A stretch of DNA of 64,000 nt from Lepas anatifera (Eukaryota; Arthropoda; Thecostraca; Lepadidae), in NCBI GenBank assembly GCA_034440635.1, contig JAOTON010002268.1:1178001-1242000 (forward strand). Direction: 5' to 3'. Position 1 is the stretch's first letter. Every line of letters starts with the position of its first letter. Below, piece after piece: positions 34,620 through 46,156 of the stretch. Made by a program: the position numbers and the translations under genes. The notes below the pieces were generated by a model. It did no database searches. It was not told the DNA's origin and worked only from the letters and a program-made list of their open reading frames with translations.

Positions 34620-35918
34620 AGCAGATTTCACCTCCACACTATATTTCGGAAACTGTGAATCCCATGGTGAGGAAACTTACAACATATATCTGAGCTGACC
34701 TAAGAACAAGATAGCTTTGGTTACCTTCGGGGTCGCACGCCACGTGCGCACATGCGCACTCCCATCCGATATCTCAGAAACTACTGGCTTCACTGTAAAA
34801 AATTGTACACCGTTGGTGCAAGCACAGACGGCTATCAAGTGTCGAGAAAGCATAGCAGCACCATCTTGTCGGGATGTTCCGAGTCATGTGGTATGCTTCG
34901 TGCTATCCCTGCGTCTTAAAAGGCACAGCTACACCTCATATACTTATCGGGAGTTACACCCTTCACCCGAACAACATCAAAGGAGATATGCCAGCGTCCA
35001 GGCGAGATCGCTTAGAAGTGCAACCTAAAACGCTTGAGGTATATTGTTAACGATTACAATCGATCGCCTCAAATCGAGGCGTGTGATGTTGCACCTTTTA
35101 ACGGTGCATCGCGGCACGGTTAGGCTTTGTGCGCCGTCGACTTTACTGCAGGTGAATCACTTCCGCTCGCGTCTTTCCACTTTGCTGCAGGACGCGATAG
35201 GAAGCGGACGGGCTGTGAGCTATAGTGCTATCATGTTTGTTTTCTGATCCGTTTTTGATTAGGGTTTAACAACACATTATTGTTAAAGGGAATGTGGCAC
35301 CTTGGTCGAATCCTGGAATTTAGTGAAATTAGGCGTACTTTGAGCCAAAAATAATGAAACCACTGATGAGTTCTCTTAAAAATGTTCAATAAGCTCAATA
35401 TTTTGCTTTTAAAAATACTCCTCTAGGAAAATAAAGAAATATCTGCCTGTGGATGATTTTGCGCCTTGCACCAGCCAAGTGACCGCGAAGATATTGGTCA
35501 AGCCAAGCCATACCAAGCCGAGCCATACCAGCCAAGTGACCACGAGGACCAGCGGAGGACATGTATCGAGGTCTGTGGTGCGGGCCAGATTTTTTGGGCT
35601 ATGTGGACGTGGCGGTTGGAGTATGTGGACGTATTTGGATATGTGGTGGTTGCAGTCTTTGCTTCGAACTTGCGTCGCTAATACAATACTGCCGTTATTT
35701 GCAGTGTTACCTCCGAGTCGTTCAATGCAATACAGTTTCGGGAAGGTCATGTAATGGGCTGAAACGAAGCATTATGTAGTTTTGGAAGAGTGCGCGATTG
35801 TTTATCCCTTGCTTTCTACGGGGAGATATTATTCCATTTCAGAATTCAGAGCTTCGTTACGTGTAAAGAATTGTACTTCTGCAGAATAAATTCGTAATCG
35901 TTGCTGGTAGCAGTGCAG
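34620..35918. other. No gene recognised
   Basis: Contains a CpG-containing segment with short inverted repeats around 35030-35200 and short CCAAGCCATACCAGCC repeats near 35500-35540. No coherent coding signal. Confidence 0.4.
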
Positions 35919-35926
35919 GCCAGTAA

Positions 35927-36116
35927 TTGGTGGATCAAGGAACAACTTTTGGAGGGGGCCAAATCAATGTTTGGGGGCGGCTTAACTGAGAAAAATCGCA
36001 AGAACAGTGTTCTAAAGAATAAAAGACAAAATTTTGTACTTTTGGGTGGGCCAAAAGATAATATTTTAGCCTTTGGTGGGGGCCACAGCCCCTTTGGCCC
36101 CTCTCATCTTGGATCC
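35927..36116. mobile_element. GGCGGATCC-type MITE
   Basis: TTGGTGGATCAAGGAAC to CATCTTGGATCC, flanked by GCCAGTAA on both sides. The interior has GGGGGCC-rich words and TTTTGGGTGGGCCAAAAG. The flank match partly overlaps the family end motif, so the exact limits are uncertain. Confidence 0.5.
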
Positions 36117-36125
36117 GCCAGTAAG

Positions 36126-36461
36126 GTCAGCACTGGACCAGTGTTACGTCATAGCTCTTGAGCGAGCATAAACGCACGAAATTTATGATGATATGCTTCT
36201 AAGAAGCGCAGGGCAGTACTGGAGCAGTGCAACGTAACACTTCATAGGCGACCAAAATAAAGCACCAAAGGTTTTACGATACACTAAGTAAGCAGAGCAG
36301 GCTTGTACTGGAGAAGTGCTACGTTGCACTCCTATGACGAACGGTAACGCGCCAAAGGTGTTACAATGCACTAATAAACCGAGTGGGTCAGCACTGGAGG
36401 AGTGCTACGTTGCACTCCTTTCACTAACGGTTACGCGCCAAGGCTGCTACAATGCACGGGT
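36126..36461. repeat. Tandem repeat of ~88 bp with internal hairpin
   Basis: Four units, each starting near CAGTACTGGAGNAGTGCTACG and ending near GGTNTTACAATGCACTA. The AGTGCTACGTTGCACT segment is self-complementary in the last two units. The first unit is most diverged. Confidence 0.75.
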
Positions 36462-36475
36462 AAGGAGTAGGGCTG

Positions 36476-36570
36476 ATAATCCCGGGATCGGGATCCCGGG
36501 ATCCCGGGATTGTATTAATCCCGAATCCCGGGATTATATATTTCCGAATCCCGGGATCCCGATATTTTCC
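36476..36570. repeat. CCCGGGAT palindrome cluster, probable hAT terminus
   Basis: GGGCTGATAATCCCGGGATC is followed by multiple GATCCCGGGAT and AATCCCGGGATT palindromes in 90 bp. Such a cluster is typical of one end of hAT-type elements; the other end is not visible. Confidence 0.55.
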
Positions 36571-37046
36571 AACACTAAAAATGACGTGGACAGCGTCGCT
36601 GATAGTATTAAAATCATTATAGAATCCAACAACATGCTACAGCGTTGTTTTATGCTTAATATTTTGCCTACCTGAAATGTTCAAACACAAGCAAAAGCCA
36701 GGCTCTCCCTTCTTCATGTATGTAGCATGTACCTGGCATCGCTTCACAGTTCACACCGTGTCAGATTCCGAGTTCGAGCTCGTCTCTCGCTCCCCGCGGC
36801 ATCGTCCCCTCAAGCATTCAGTTTCAGGTCATATTACTCGGGAGGTTGCCGACTATCTCGACCATCGAATAGGAGGGGTCGAATTGCTCGTCGTATCTGT
36901 GAGGGAGCATGTCCGCTAACTTTCGGTGAAAGGGACACTGGACACAACGACGTAGCTACAGTGGGCATGGTGAAGTGTCACGCACTATGCTGTGGCGTTT
37001 TCAAGAATGTTTGGGCTCAATATTTGGTTACAATTCATTTGGACAA

Positions 37047-37698
37047 TAGGGCTGCGTTCTTTGAATTATTCCGAGGTGTATAATTATAATTTTTGGGGCT
37101 TATCGACGCACCAACTGCCAGGGTCTTATGGCATCGCCAACTCTTTCCCTGTTGGAAGGGTTTCTCGGGAGCCAGCTTGCTCCTTGTTCAGGGAAGCCGC
37201 CGGGCCTTGAACCCGGGTCGGCTGCGTGGAAGCCAGCTACGCTGACCACTCCACTACCGCGCCCCCTTATTCCGAGGTGGAATTCCAGGGGTTGTGACGT
37301 CGTGATATTCCCCGGATTCCAGCTGTGGAACGTTCTTGAACGAGGCTGGAATGCGGCGTAAATGGCGAGGTGTGACAGTCTCATTATTTATTTTGACTTG
37401 TGCACGCGCAAATCTTTCATTTACCTTCATTTAGGTATTATTATTAGGTTCCGATTATCCTGCAAAAACGTATATTGAACCTTTCAAGCAGATGAATATT
37501 CAAAGTCCACGAACTTCCTGTCACGAAATTCATTAATGGGCGCCGCCATCTTGAGCGGGACTGCTTTTTCTATTCCCACCGTTCCGCGCGGAATGGCGGG
37601 AATATTCCACGTGGAATCCCGGGAAAAGTTTCAAAGAACGGCTGTGGCGTTACTGTTCCTGGAATTCCAGGCTGGAATATTTCAAAGAACGCACCCTA
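37047..37698. mobile_element. TA-flanked element with GGGTGCGTTCTTTGAA ends
   Basis: Left GGGCTGCGTTCTTTGAATTA and right inverse GGGTGCGTTCTTTGAAATAT, both next to TA. Subterminal words GGAATTCC, GTGGAATCCC and GGCTGGAAT recur inside. A SINE (37079-37266) inserted near the left end. Confidence 0.75.
37079..37266 (-). mobile_element. tRNA-derived SINE (type C variant)
   Basis: It is flanked by perfect 13-bp direct repeats TTATTCCGAGGTG (37066-37078 and 37267-37279). It shares the 3' body and tail with the 45861 copy (inverse of AGAGTTGGCGATGCCATAAG and GCAGTTGGTGCGTCGATAAG) but has a different central segment. It is inserted in a TA-flanked element (37047-37698). Confidence 0.87.
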
Positions 37699-38639
37699 GG
37701 TATGCTCACAGAACGTGACCCCCTCCTCCGGGGCAGGAGTTAATAGTAATAATGTAATATAATAATATTAATAATAATAATGTAATAACTGTTATAATTA
37801 CTGCAATAACGTGAACAGCTTTTATATAAAACAGCAACGAAAGCTGCCAAAATTGCATAAGCTTTTAAATATGAGCCGGGGTGTGTATTTCCTCAACTCT
37901 TTATGTGCGACCATGGGTATCAGCGAGCAAAATCTGCACCTATGTACCGTTTACACAGTACAAGTGCGTACAAGCAACACTGTGTGAGGCACGTGCCAGC
38001 CCTGAAGACAGTTCAAGCAGGACACTGCCAATGTGTGTATTCTGCACCTTTTGGGATATAAATGGTAAGATGCAGTTGGTAAGAAGTCGAAATAAACCAA
38101 TAGAATTCCCACAGCGCTGGTAACCTTTTTGAAAATATACCAAGCAACTACGACTGACACCATCGGATTTTGACTTAGACACGTGAGGGAAAAGCGTGCT
38201 ATACCTGCCCACAAATTGTCAACTCAAAATGATTACTTTTTGTCCATTTCAAGCCAAAGTATAAACTTTTTTCCTTAGAAAAATACTATTTCCAGAAAGC
38301 CCACACCATAAGTAAGCATAACGTCTCATTTTCCTGAACACAAATATTTCCAAAGTTAGGAGCGATATGCGAATTTAAATGCAAATTTAGCTTTAGAGAC
38401 CTGTTAAACAGCTCCAGTATTGTCAATGTTATGTAGAAAATGAACATAAAAGGCATGTAACATTCACCCATTATAATATTACCTTTAGATTTTTGGTATC
38501 AGGTAGCCGCACGGGTTTTGCCCACACAGACGTTTAACTGGTGTATTAGTCCTGGTAATTACCTTCAATGTATACTATCGCCTTTACCATTTGCATTATC
38601 ATCCACACGAAATGAAATTAATCAAGTTGGTAGATTATG
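37699..38639. other. No gene recognised
   Basis: Mostly AT-rich sequence between the TA-flanked element and the decayed reverse transcriptase. Confidence 0.4.
37740..37790. repeat. (AAT)n-rich tract
   Basis: Imperfect AAT/ATA trinucleotides. Confidence 0.85.
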
Positions 38640-39265
38640 CAGCGCTGCAGCAAGGAGCATTACCGAAATATCAAGATATGTGCCCAAGAAGGCGCATATC
38701 TTTCTATCGCAAGAGGGAAGGTCATTTCCAGAAGGCAGCCAACTCGATACTGTTTACACTGATTTTTTCCAGCGCTTTCCAGAGTGTCAACCATTGCCTT
38801 TTGTTATATAACCTGCAATGCATGTATGTACATTTTACAGTGTCAGCGGTCCAGCGTTGAATTGGTTTACGTCATATTTGGATAGGCGAAAGCAGAGCGT
38901 GGTTTTGAAGGTGTCAAAATGGGAGCCAGTGGTCTCTGGCGCAACAGAGAGAAGACATATGTCCCCATTTTTCTCTCTTTGTGAACGATTTTCCACGCTT
39001 AGTAAAAACAAACTGCCTACTTGTTGCCGACGACCTAAGCAATTCCCACAAAATCCAATCTCAACAGGACATCCCGGCATTACAGACGGATCTAGACTCA
39101 GTGAACCGGTGGGTGGCAGACTGGAAATTGAATGCATCGAAGTGCAAAAGCTTCAAAATTACACTTAAGCGAAACCATATTGATTCGGCTAATAAAATCC
39201 ACGACACAGTTCTTGGAAACGTGACCACAATCCGCGATCTAGGAGTAATCTTGACCAAAATCTCA
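38640..39265 (+). pseudogene. Decayed non-LTR reverse transcriptase fragment
   Basis: The fragment moves through three frames. It starts EGSQLDTVYTDFFQRF (RT motif with the first catalytic Asp), then SGPALNWFTSYLDRRKQSVVLKVS, then NDFPRLVKTNCLLVADDLS (a degenerate xADD box), and finally DLDSVNRWVADWKLNASKCK and NVTTIRDLGVILT. This order is that of the palm and thumb of Jockey-type elements. At least two frameshifts and small deletions are present. No 3' tail was found. Confidence 0.75.
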
Positions 39266-39894
39266 TATTTTCGAATCACACTATTGCCACGGTTTCTAGG
39301 CCACCCCCGTGGTGCAGCTGGCAAAGGGGCCACGCTTGGGTGTGGAAGGCCCCTGTATCAAGGCCTTTCCCGCGGCCGCCTCCTACCCAGGAGATACCCA
39401 AGAGATCTCCATCTCCAGCTCCCTTGTACCCCTAATGGTAAATAAGTTTCTCCAGCCGGACCATTTACCGAAAGCTATCCCCAGCAAAATCTTGCAGACA
39501 CCTGTCATGTTTTAACTTTGTGAGAGACGGTTTGGGCATCCACGAACATTAACTACCGACCTACAGTTAGTACGATAGCCTACGGCTCCTTGTTAGGGGA
39601 GACTGGGGTCAATTGTAACAAATTTTACATTTCTGGTTCTGGAGCAATAGCGCTTTGAGTTAGAGCACTTATAATTATATTTCCATCAACTTTGAAGATT
39701 TTACAATGTGACAGACGTAGAAAGACTTCAAAATAAAAAAGATAAGGGGTCAAAATTTCACTTCTAAAATTTACTTCAGCTGTTACAATTGACCCCAAGT
39801 GAGGGACAATTGTAACTGCACCGGGGGTCAATTGTACCATGTTAAAGCCGTATGAATTCCGACGATTTATTTGTACCATAATAAATCCTAATGC

Positions 39895-39987
39895 AAACAC
39901 TTCTGCATCTTTGGCCTTCACTTCAGCTTCATGTACCGTCTCCAGTCGAGTCCTGCGTTCGGTGGTGCGTGGTCGAAAACGAGGCAT
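39895..39987 (-). pseudogene. Basic N-terminus resembling a pogo-like transposase start
   Basis: The frame begins MPRFRPRTTERRTRL and is then mildly helical (VHEAEVKAKDAE). Pogo and jerky-type transposases often start with a similar short basic M-P/V-R-x-x-x-R-T-x-R segment before the helix-turn-helix. It lies just inside the left end of T5. The match is short, so this is only suggestive. Confidence 0.3.
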
Positions 39988-40431
39988 TCTCTAAAAAGTG
40001 TGAGACATTTGTTTGGAAACAGCCCATGCAATTTTTTTAGAAAGATGAGCACAAAAGCGAATACCGGTGATTTGAATAATCCCTAGAAATAACCTGAATA
40101 TACCGCGTTCAAAATTTTTGTAAAAATTTACTTCCGTATCAGTCCGGTCAGTAAAGCTTGAATATGTTGCCAAAAATGAATGACCCTTTCTAGAACCCAA
40201 AACGTATTATTTTTGGCACATTTGACTACAAAAAAATATATTTATAATTTGGCTAAAACCTCTTTAATTTTTCAAACTTGTCACACATAGCCTTAGAAGT
40301 TGACGTGCCCTTAAACCTCAATTATCATCCTTAATTAAAAAAAATGTTATATAGGGCAGCTCACATTGACATTTTTCCGAAGCATATACCAACCTACGAG
40401 CAAAACATATAATTGAAAAGCAAATCATAAA

Positions 40432-40811
40432 CAGTAGCGCACCCAGGCGACAGCAGGCCCGCACTCCACCCTCCCCCCTCCCCACTGGAGGATCCAGGGG
40501 GCAAACAGGGAAATTCCCCCAAAATCGCCCGATTTTTCTAGATTTTCTTCAAAATTCATGTTTTTCCCGATTTTAGGCCACCTTGCCCCCCTACGGTCAG
40601 CCTGGATCCAGGCCTGCCCCCCCCCAACGTGTTAAGTGTCTCCTCCCAAAAACGGTTGACACTAGGTCTGCGAAGCAAGAAGTTCATCGCTCCTCGCCCC
40701 CCAGGATATGAAGATTGGCCCCTTTGGGTGAACAAGTGCGCCCCCTTCATCGGCCTGACGTCCCCTCGTCAGCCCCCCCCACCCGAAAAGAACATCCTGG
40801 GTGCGCGCCTG
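40432..40811. mobile_element. hAT-like MITE nested in element T5
   Basis: Perfect 8-bp duplications ATCATAAA (40424-40431; 40812-40819). It starts CAGTAGCGCACCCAGG and ends CCTGGGTGCGCGCCTG. Part of the interior (40640-40740) resembles the M1 family (GACACTAGGTCTGCGAAGCA). Confidence 0.88.
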
Positions 40812-41302
40812 ATCATAAAATGACTAACCTAGATGCTGCACTTGTGCAGTAGAAGCAAGTTTAATACGTCGTAAGGCCATAGGGGTCAATTGTAACCTTG
40901 TTACATTTGACCCCAAGAGAAATGTTAAACTGTCCCCATCGCAACGCGCAATTTTTTAAACCAAATTGCCGCTCAACGAGCAGGTCTAAGCGACAGATTC
41001 TGTGCTCATTTCGTAGCTAATTAAACACTTTTCATGCACTGAAACTGTTTTCGCTGTACCTTATCATACCGATCAATAAGCTAGTCATCTTTAGATATTT
41101 CAAAAATTACCAAACATCCTCAAAAACACATAATTGTGAACAGCGTCTGACTTACCCGCCGCATCGAGTTGAAACTTCGTCAACAAAGGCAGCAGCTGAT
41201 TGCGCATTTCCGGTTGTGCCACTAGCGCCAACCATTGATTAGTTTAGACAATATGGCCAGTGTTACAATTGCCCCGTGTTACATTTGACTCCAGTCTCCC
41301 TA

Positions 41303-42406
41303 TTTTGTTTAAGAAAGAAGACAGCCACCAGCTGCTTTGTGGTTGCTTTTGTGGTTTAACATTTTTAAAACATGAGGACATGAAAGAAGGTGGCTAGCAT
41401 AACTGCTAGAATATTCTTAGTAAATTAAGCCAGAACGGGTACCATACTATAATTATTCATATTTGCTTGTGAAACTTTGAAGTACCAGCTCGTCAACTGC
41501 CTGCGCGGTTCTCACTCAATGAAACAAAGTTGGAAATGCAAGAGCGGGTCGACGCTTCCTTGTCCTTTTCAAACTCCCGACGCGTCTACTTAGCTCTGAT
41601 GCGCGACTTCCCAGGTTCACGCAGCACCAAACGGCACACGTAAGGGCGGCGCGGGCAGTGGAGTCCTGCTGCCGTGGGTGAAATCGCGCCAAGAAGCACA
41701 AAGGAGATCCGTATCTGGTGGTGGGGATACCCGTTTGGAAGGTGCGATTCACTGACATCGCGTGTTTGCGCTCCCTGGAGGCGACGGGGGAGGAGAGGGG
41801 TCAGTGTTGACGCCTATCGACCGCAGCCGTGCCAGCCAGCCCAGCGTCTCAGCGATAGCCCGGAAGAATGAGGGGGTGAAACCACCCGTCGGAGAATTCG
41901 GTCGAATGCCCAGACTGGTAATTTCCCAACGGCAGATACAAAAAATGGCAGATATGCGCGCTCCAGTGTGATACTTTCTTGAATATCAGCAGAATCATTT
42001 TTGGGTCTGTGGCACTTAAATTCGAGATACTGAATTCACAGCTCCAAGGCAGACATGGATTTTAGACCTTAAATGATTACGTCATACATACCTTGCTGGA
42101 TAAATTAAAACGCACACAACACACAAGTCACACATGGGCCTTCCAGGAAATTTCCGTACACGCGATGGGCCAACCTGTGTTTTCAACTTAGGTCGGATGT
42201 TACTCAACCTAAGTTTTTTTTACATTTTCTCCTCATGCGCAGCGCTGACCTACGTAAATGTGATAATAAGACAGTAATGCAACCAAGGGGGAGGGGACCG
42301 TACGTCCCGAAAATTTTGGGGGTACACTTTGAGGTAAAAAGAAAAAAATAGATGTATGAAAATTGAATAGAAAGACTTTGCGCAAAAGCTTAAAAAAAGT
42401 TGCTAT
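41303..42406. other. No gene recognised
   Basis: 41500-41900 is more GC-rich, with overlapping frames on both strands (CGCCAAGAAGCACAAAGGAG region) but no recognised motif. Confidence 0.4.
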
Positions 42407-42553
42407 CAGTGACGGCGGCGGAACTTCCGAATTTAAGGGGGCACCATAGGCTTTCAAAGCATTTTTTCCAGTCAACGCCAAGGGGTTAGTGTTAAAATTT
42501 TTTATTTAAGGGGAGGACACCGTGCCCCGGTCCCCCCAGTTCCACTGCCAGTG
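42407..42553 (+). mobile_element. hAT-like MITE, family M3 (uninterrupted copy)
   Basis: CAGTGACGGCGGCGGAACTT to AGTTCCACTGCCAGTG. The flanks GTTGCTAT/CTTGCTAT differ at one base. It shows what 45660-46261 looked like before its nested insertions. Confidence 0.82.
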
Positions 42554-42639
42554 CTTGCTATAACAGAAAGAATGAGGGGGAGGGCACACCTTGATCGATA
42601 TTTGGGGCAAACAGGATTTGGGTACACATTGGACCAGTG

Positions 42640-43145
42640 GGGTAGCCAAGAGGGTGTCCTAGGGATCCGCGGACTCCCCTTTAGGCCGCTCTTAAGCACT
42701 GAAAAGGATTATCGGATCAGGGGCCTCCAAGTCAGTCTCAGGGGGCCCCAGAGATTTGTTCTCAGAGGCCTCTAGTCGGTCTCAGGGGGCCCCTAGAGTC
42801 GGTCTCACCCTTCCCCCGGCTTGAAAGTTAGTTTCAGGGCGCCTCTCGGAGTTGTTCTCAGGGGGTCCTCGAAAGCCGGCATCAAGGGCCCCCGAGAGTT
42901 GGTCTCGGGGCTCCTCGAAAGTCTATTTCAGGGGACTCCCTGAGAATCATTCTCAGGGGACCCTAAGAGTCGGTCTCAGAAGGCAACCGAGAGTCGTTTT
43001 CAGGGAGCCCTTGAGAGTCGGTCTTAGGGGACTCTCGAGAATCAGTCTCAGGATCATAACCGAGAGTCGGTCTCAGAGGTCCCTCGAGAGTCGCTTTCAG
43101 GGGCCCCTGAGAGTCTGTCTCAAGGGTCCCAAGAACTTATCGTGA
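42640..43145. repeat. Minisatellite, GAGTCGGTCTCAGGGGNCCC unit
   Basis: The inverse-sense relative of the 1-2640 array (GGTCTCAGG vs CCTGAGACC). It begins directly after CAGTGGGGTAGCCAAGAGGG and GGATCCGCGGACTCCCC, the same edge that bounds the first array (inverted) at 2620-2680. Confidence 0.85.
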
Positions 43146-43649
43146 AAGACTCGAGTTATTACCAGTATCGATCCCAGGAGGGGAATCAATAGTAAATGGA
43201 TTCAGGTAAAAAATCAAGCTATCAATTACTTTCTTTTTTGTGATTCTTTTTCATCTCGCTGCCTAGTTTTCTCATAGCCATTGACTGACCAGTTTTTTTT
43301 CTTTTCTTCTTTTTATGAGGTTCGTATTTAACCCCTGAAAAACTTTAATCCACTAATAACAACTTTAGAGTACCCAAGTTTCTCTCGAATGTTACTAGTT
43401 CTACTATTCTTTTCGAGAGAGACTTGGGGAAATACTCAGTAAACAACTTTTGTCTTCATTTGTAAAGCAAAGAACAAATGGAGTGGGGAGTGGTGCGACC
43501 TTCAAGTAAGATATTAACATACATGTCCCAAATTTACAACTGGAAAATTTTTAGTTTGGTCGCATGGGTACGGAAGGGCACTCCTGCCTACCTTTTAAAT
43601 GGGTAGTGGGTTAAAAAAAGTTAATAAAAATAATAAAAAATTATAAGGT

Positions 43650-44600
43650 GCCCCCATCAGTTTTGGTCTAAGGCAACTCCTGCCAGGGAGCTCGAAAGCT
43701 AATATAGGGACCCGAGAATTAGTATCATGGGTGCCGCCAAAAGTTGGCCTCAGGTGACCCCATTGTCTCAAGAGCGTCTCTCTCAGGAGCAAATAATCTG
43801 GTCTCTTGGGGGCTCCGAGAGGTAATCTTGGGAGCCCTCGAGAGTTAGACTCAGATTGTGCCCTCGAGTTTTAGTCTAAGGGGTCCACGAGAGTCACTTC
43901 CGTAGAGCGGCCCAAAGTTAGTCTCAGAGGGCCCCCGGGAGTCAGTCTCAGTGGCATCCGAGAGGTAAGCTTGGGGCTCAAATAAATTCCCAGAGGTGCT
44001 TCCGAATTTTAGTCTAACGAGCCCAAGAGTCCGTCTCATCCCAGCCCCCCAAGAGCTAGCCTCAGGGGACTCCTGAAAGCTAATCTGGATGCCCCTGAGA
44101 GCTAGTCTCAGCCTCCCCCAGAGTCAGCCTGGGGGAGCCCGATAGTTAGTCTCAGAGGTGCTGCCGAAAAATAATCTCAAGAGTCCCGAGATATTCTCAG
44201 GGGTCCCTAAGTTTTGGTCTAAGAGGCCTCGGGAATCAGTCATGAGTGCCACCAAGTGTTGGTCTCAGGAAGTCTCAGAGTTAGTCTAGGGGTCCCCTGT
44301 GAGCTAATCGGAGAAGGGGCCGATAATTAGCCTTATGAGTGCCGCAAAGTGTTGGTTTCAGAGGGTCCCAAAGGAGGTCTGAGGGACCCCCAAGAACAAA
44401 TCTCGGGAGCTCGAGTTATTTTCAGGGGGCATTTCAGTTTTGATGTAAGGGGGCCCTGAACGCAATTCTCAGAGACTTGGCAATTAGTCCCAGGATTGTT
44501 GGTCTAGGAGGCCTCCGGAAGTTAGTCTCAGGGACCTCCTGGGGCTGCCACCCTCAGGTGTCCTCGAGAGCCAGTGTCAGCGAAGACCCCTGAGCATCAG
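43650..44600. repeat. Degenerate minisatellite, GTTAGTCTCAGGGG unit
   Basis: About 25-30 strongly diverged units of GAGAGTTAGTCTCAGGGGCC type. Divergence is higher than in the other arrays. It is followed at 44980-45030 by GAGCTACTATGGAGAATCTG and GGCAGAATCTGCCCC, which also follow the first array (2730-2775). Confidence 0.8.
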
Positions 44601-45711
44601 GGAAATCCTTCCCCGATTCTGCCCTCCCCTAAGATCTCAAAATCTACCCGGCCGATTTTAAAAATTCAAACTGCAATCGATTCTTCTCGCGCTAAACTCC
44701 GCCTTTAGCCAATATTATATAAAAAAATACATCAAATGTCATCCTAAATCTCAGTAAGAACTTTCAAACGGTACACCTTCCGCCAGTTCGTAACAGACAG
44801 CTTTACTGTAGGACAAACGCAACGCAGGCGACAATGCTCGGCTCCTGGATAAAACCCCCAAATAAGAAAGCCATAGCTCCACCTGTGGCACATATATATT
44901 TTCACAATTTCCAGGAAGCACGCGCTATTTAGTTCTCGGAAAAATGGCAATATTTCAAGTGCCTATCTGAGACCATTTTGGAGCTACTATGGAGAATCTG
45001 AGGGCTGGGCAGAATCTGCCCCCTCCCCTGTTACACTGAGAGAAAAATCACCCCGACATTTAGCGTAAACCGGTGCAATTTTAACACCTCGTTTCAGCGT
45101 GCCAGTACTCTAATTCGTGGAGGATTGACACTCCATCTAAGAGGTTTCTGCTCCTCGCTACATTGGAGTGAATCTTCCCTAATATGAGCGTACAGTCACT
45201 CTGGGGGAGTAATGACACTCCCTATTGTGTGCTTAAATATACCGCTCACTCCGCCAAAAAGAGTATTCAAAATATAGAGTAAAGCCAAAAGGGGGAGTGA
45301 TGGTGCAAAAACTACCCCCTCTTTTGGAGTAACTTCGATTTACTCTACCATGGAGTATGTTCACTCTCGAAACCAGACAGGGAGGCACGGTCACGTGACA
45401 TCAAAACAATTTCATGCCAGCTGATGATTGAACCTCGTATTCCGGAGATATTCAAACAGGACAAGTAAAAAAGCGTAAACGTAAAGTAAAGGATGCAGTT
45501 CGATCTAATTTCAGCAATGCCACCAGCGGAGACTATTCTAGTGCACTGAATTTTCACCGACCCTTTATAAAAAATGGACCTTGGAAAAGTAGTATTTGCA
45601 TAGAAATAATATACGGAACGGTGGAAAAGATATATATTCCGACGGTTTTCTACCATACTCAGCGACGGTGGGCCGCCCAAATTTAAGGGGGGCACCATGA
45701 GCTTTTCAACC

Positions 45712-46156
45712 CATAGGCGGATGCAGGGGAAAGGGGGGCACGTGCCCCCGATCGACTCTCAGCGCCCCCCTCCCCTGAAAGGTCAATGACGCCCCCCTGA
45801 AATGTCGCTTCCCCCAGGATGCGAAAATCGGCGCCCACCGATAGAATTTTGCGCCCATCTAATAATAATTTTTAGGGTTTAACGACGCAACAACTGCCAG
45901 GGTCATACGGCGTCGCCAACTCTCACCCTGTTGGAAGGGATTTTGGGGATCAGACCGACTTATTCAGAGGCTCCGCCGGGACTTGAAATCGGGACCGGTG
46001 GCTTAGAAGACAAGGGTGCTATCCACTAATCCACCTCATCCGCTTGCGCCCATCTGATAGGTTTTGCCGGTCAAAAGTGGCGCTTCCCTCCTCCGGGCCG
46101 GATGGCGCCCACCCGGGAAGGTGCCCCCCTGATCGGCAATCCTGGATCCGCCGACG
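45712..46156. mobile_element. hAT-like MITE nested in the previous MITE
   Basis: It is flanked by perfect 8-bp repeats TTTCAACC (45704-45711 and 46157-46164). It starts CATAGGCGGATGCAGGG and ends CCTGGATCCGCCGACG. The interior is C-rich with repeated GCGCCCA words, and is itself interrupted by a SINE at 45861-46043. Confidence 0.87.
45861..46043 (-). mobile_element. tRNA-derived SINE (type C), innermost of a three-level nest
   Basis: It has perfect 12-bp target duplications TTGCGCCCATCT (45849-45860 and 46044-46055). On the minus strand it has a tRNA-like head with a box-A-like GGATTAGTGGATAGCA and box-B-like TTTCAAGTCCC. A body follows (GGCGGAGCCTCTGAATAAGT), then a tail GTTGTTGCGTCGTTAAACCC and a short AAAAATTATTATT end. 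Confidence 0.9.

Larger units (their letters stand above)
39594..41302. mobile_element. TAGGGGAGA element T5 (1.7 kb, GGGGTCAATTGTAAC type)
   Basis: The left end is TAGGGGAGACTGGGGTCAAT. The right end in inverse reads TAGGGAGACTGGAGTCAAAT, with one G lost. The internal word GGGGTCAATTGTAAC or its complement recurs at 39784-39840, 40884-40915 and 41268-41290. A hAT-like MITE (40432-40811) has inserted into it later. Confidence 0.78.

Noticed and set aside
36126..36461. CRISPR-like spaced repeats
   Set aside because: Whole ~88-bp units repeat, with no unique spacers, and the genome is eukaryotic.
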